This document shows positions 62,690 to 64,000 of a stretch of 64,000 bases of DNA, piece after piece (the stretch's first letter is position 1; each line of letters starts with the position of its first letter). The notes under the pieces were generated by a model that saw only the letters and a list, made by a program, of their open reading frames with translations, was not told the DNA's origin and did no database searches. This DNA comes from Sulfurospirillum diekertiae. Lineage in GTDB: Bacteria; Campylobacterota; Campylobacteria; Campylobacterales; Sulfurospirillaceae. Where the stretch lies: assembly GCF_002162315.1 (NCBI RefSeq), contig NZ_CP021416.1:2430207-2494206 (forward strand). Reading direction: 5' to 3'. The position numbers and the translations under genes are program-made.

Positions 62690-64000
62690 ATGAGTAGAAT
62701 GAAGCATCTTTTAGAACCAAAAACTATCGAAAAAATAATTTCACTCAATGGCTATATTGAAATTAATAATTTAAGACAGTTGAATCTATTGGATGCCAAG
62801 GCACTATCTACAAAGATGAATGACTATAACCTACCTACATTTTCTGAATCCGATATTTACAATCTATGGTGTCTTGGCTTTATTAATGCAGATGCTATTT
62901 ACTCTAAAACATCTATCAATCTTCCAGATATAGAATATATTGGAAATAATTATTATGACTCAAAAGTGTATATTGATCGTAGAAAGCCTGTTGTTTTAGA
63001 AAAATATTTGAGTGCTTTTCAAAATATTCCTAAATACAACGAATCTATGAAGCTATACTTTCACCCTTACAGATGCTTTGTGCTGTATGAACTTGCTATT
63101 AAGTTTTTTAATTCTGCGGCAGTACCATCATATTTAATGCAAAATGCTGAAGGTTACGCTCAAGTGATTCAATGGCACTTAGAACGGTTTGAAAAAAGTA
63201 TGCAAAACAGTATTTCAAAAGATATTCTGAGTTATTTCAACACTTTAGTTTCTTTATCCACAATTATTGAGCCTATAACACATCGCATCGTTTATGAAAA
63301 TATTTCAATAAATTATCCCCATTCTTTTGAACAAATTACATTAGAGCTAGAAAAACTTCGAAACCAAACGATTGAATTACTTCAAGAAATTGGAGAAGAT
63401 AGACTTGTATATTACAAAAATGAGTTTTGTCAAACGGCAGCTTCTCTAGATAGCAATAATAATTTACACCTCTTAATTCGTTTAATGAGGAATAATATAC
63501 GTAGTCATTTAAAAGGGCAGATTGCAGCAGCCATGCAATTTAAAGAAGCTTCGGAAGGCTTTCGAAGAATCATGGAATTTATGTATGAAAAAGAATTTCC
63601 AGAAGAAGATGCTTGTGGTTATACAACAGTGAATCAACAACATAAAATAAAGATATATGGCCATACTAGAATTTTAGATGGTAATAAAAAAATATCAAAT
63701 TTATTTATTCGTAATTTAGGGCTAGATTTTGGGATCAAAATCAATGTTTATGTAGAGGGAGAAACGGAATTCGGCGCCGTAAAATTTGTATTTAACAATG
63801 AAAATCGTGTAGCTGTCATCAATCTACGAGGAAGTTTTGTAGAAGCAAAGGGGAAAGGCCTAGCATTTAGGGAAAGTTTACGAAAGGATATTGATATGCA
63901 GATATATAGCTTCGTTGTATTAGATGCGGATAAAGAAGATAATCTTAGAGTTGTCAAAAAAGCAGCTGAAAATGAAGATTTTTTTGGTGAATTTCTTATC
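62690..64000 (+). CDS. Unrecognised protein with TOPRIM-like C-terminal region (3' end outside window)
   Basis: 437 codons are open from the ATG at 62690 (AAGGA upstream) to the window edge. The first 340 residues are helical and match nothing I know (MSRMKHLLEPKTIEKIIS, MKLYFHPYRCFVLYELAIKFF). Then INVYVEGETEFGAVKFVF (E356, E360) and FVVLDADKEDN (D412, D414) form the Glu and DxD motifs of a TOPRIM nuclease/primase fold, as in OLD-family and defence nucleases. No Walker A is visible in the part shown. It lies at the edge of the conserved block and may belong to a defence or accessory region (inference). Confidence 0.75.
   Translation, partial: MSRMKHLLEPKTIEKIISLNGYIEINNLRQLNLLDAKALSTKMNDYNLPTFSESDIYNLWCLGFINADAIYSKTSINLPDIEYIGNNYYDSKVYIDRRKPVVLEKYLSAFQNIPKYNESMKLYFHPYRCFVLYELAIKFFNSAAVPSYLMQNAEGYAQVIQWHLERFEKSMQNSISKDILSYFNTLVSLSTIIEPITHRIVYENISINYPHSFEQITLELEKLRNQTIELLQEIGEDRLVYYKNEFCQTAASLDSNNNLHLLIRLMRNNIRSHLKGQIAAAMQFKEASEGFRRIMEFMYEKEFPEEDACGYTTVNQQHKIKIYGHTRILDGNKKISNLFIRNLGLDFGIKINVYVEGETEFGAVKFVFNNENRVAVINLRGSFVEAKGKGLAFRESLRKDIDMQIYSFVVLDADKEDNLRVVKKAAENEDFFGEFLI

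Overview
The window looks like chromosome of a Campylobacterota (Epsilonproteobacteria) species, most likely a Sulfurospirillum or close relative. This is inferred from an AT-rich genome, short overlapping operons, an aspA/Dcu C4-dicarboxylate module, an Opr-type porin, a TonB receptor, a DCCP-type dehydratase pair and many GGDEF/EAL/two-component proteins. One tRNA (Ala, GGC anticodon) is present. I saw no rRNA, CRISPR array, insertion sequence or prophage.

Layout. 0-2.6 kb: 3' part of dnaG and a PP-loop tRNA-thiolation-like enzyme. 2.6-4.6 kb: a response regulator/CheC/diguanylate cyclase cassette. 4.7-15.9 kb (minus strand): an 11-gene accessory chemosensory operon (receiver, CheW, MCP, STAS-like, CheA, CheR, kinase-like, CheD, CheB, PAS kinase-like, long response regulator). 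16-19 kb: J-domain protein, tRNA-Ala, cytidylate-kinase-like protein, porin, DUF2325. 19.2-21.9 kb: NicO/DUF1007 metal-efflux module. 21.9-23 kb: flavodoxin operon behind a Fur-box-like site. 23-28.9 kb: LysE exporters, an epimerase and an ABC(FtsX-type)/NosL membrane operon. 28.9-39 kb: ArsC/Spx-like protein, c-di-GMP proteins, RarD, a two-component system next to eptA, deoxyinosine glycosylase, ApbE, EF-hand protein. 39-43 kb: UppP, flavin reductase, double-cubane-type dehydratase plus activase. 43-45 kb: TonB receptor. 45.4-53.7 kb: two aspA genes, Dcu transporter, asparaginase and a two-component system, together an asparagine-to-fumarate respiration module. 53.7-60.9 kb: lytic transglycosylase and the Bat (MoxR-DUF58-BatA/B/C/D) operon. 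61-62.5 kb: TSUP transporter and two small stress-type proteins. 62.7 kb to the end: the start of an unrecognised gene with a TOPRIM-like C-terminal region.

The strongest signal not explained by genes is a highly iterated palindrome, TTTACATGTAAA (core TACATGTA). I count 32 sites in 64 kb, 12 between genes and 20 inside unrelated genes. There it is almost always read as Leu-His-Val-(Lys/Asn) or Thr-Cys-(Lys/Asn), and the frame that would create a stop is avoided. This is a DNA-level element resembling the cyanobacterial HIP1 situation, not an ordinary operator. Two copies sit at the centre of longer perfect palindromes (30 bp and 22 bp).

A caution for all users: nine genes are interrupted by what look like ten single-base insertions, every one placeable in an A/T homopolymer run (cheR, the J-domain gene twice, DUF2325, DUF1007, flavodoxin, LysE, TonB receptor, asparaginase, sensor kinase). 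The uniform direction suggests sequencing or assembly error rather than gene decay. These genes are therefore given here as reconstructed full spans.
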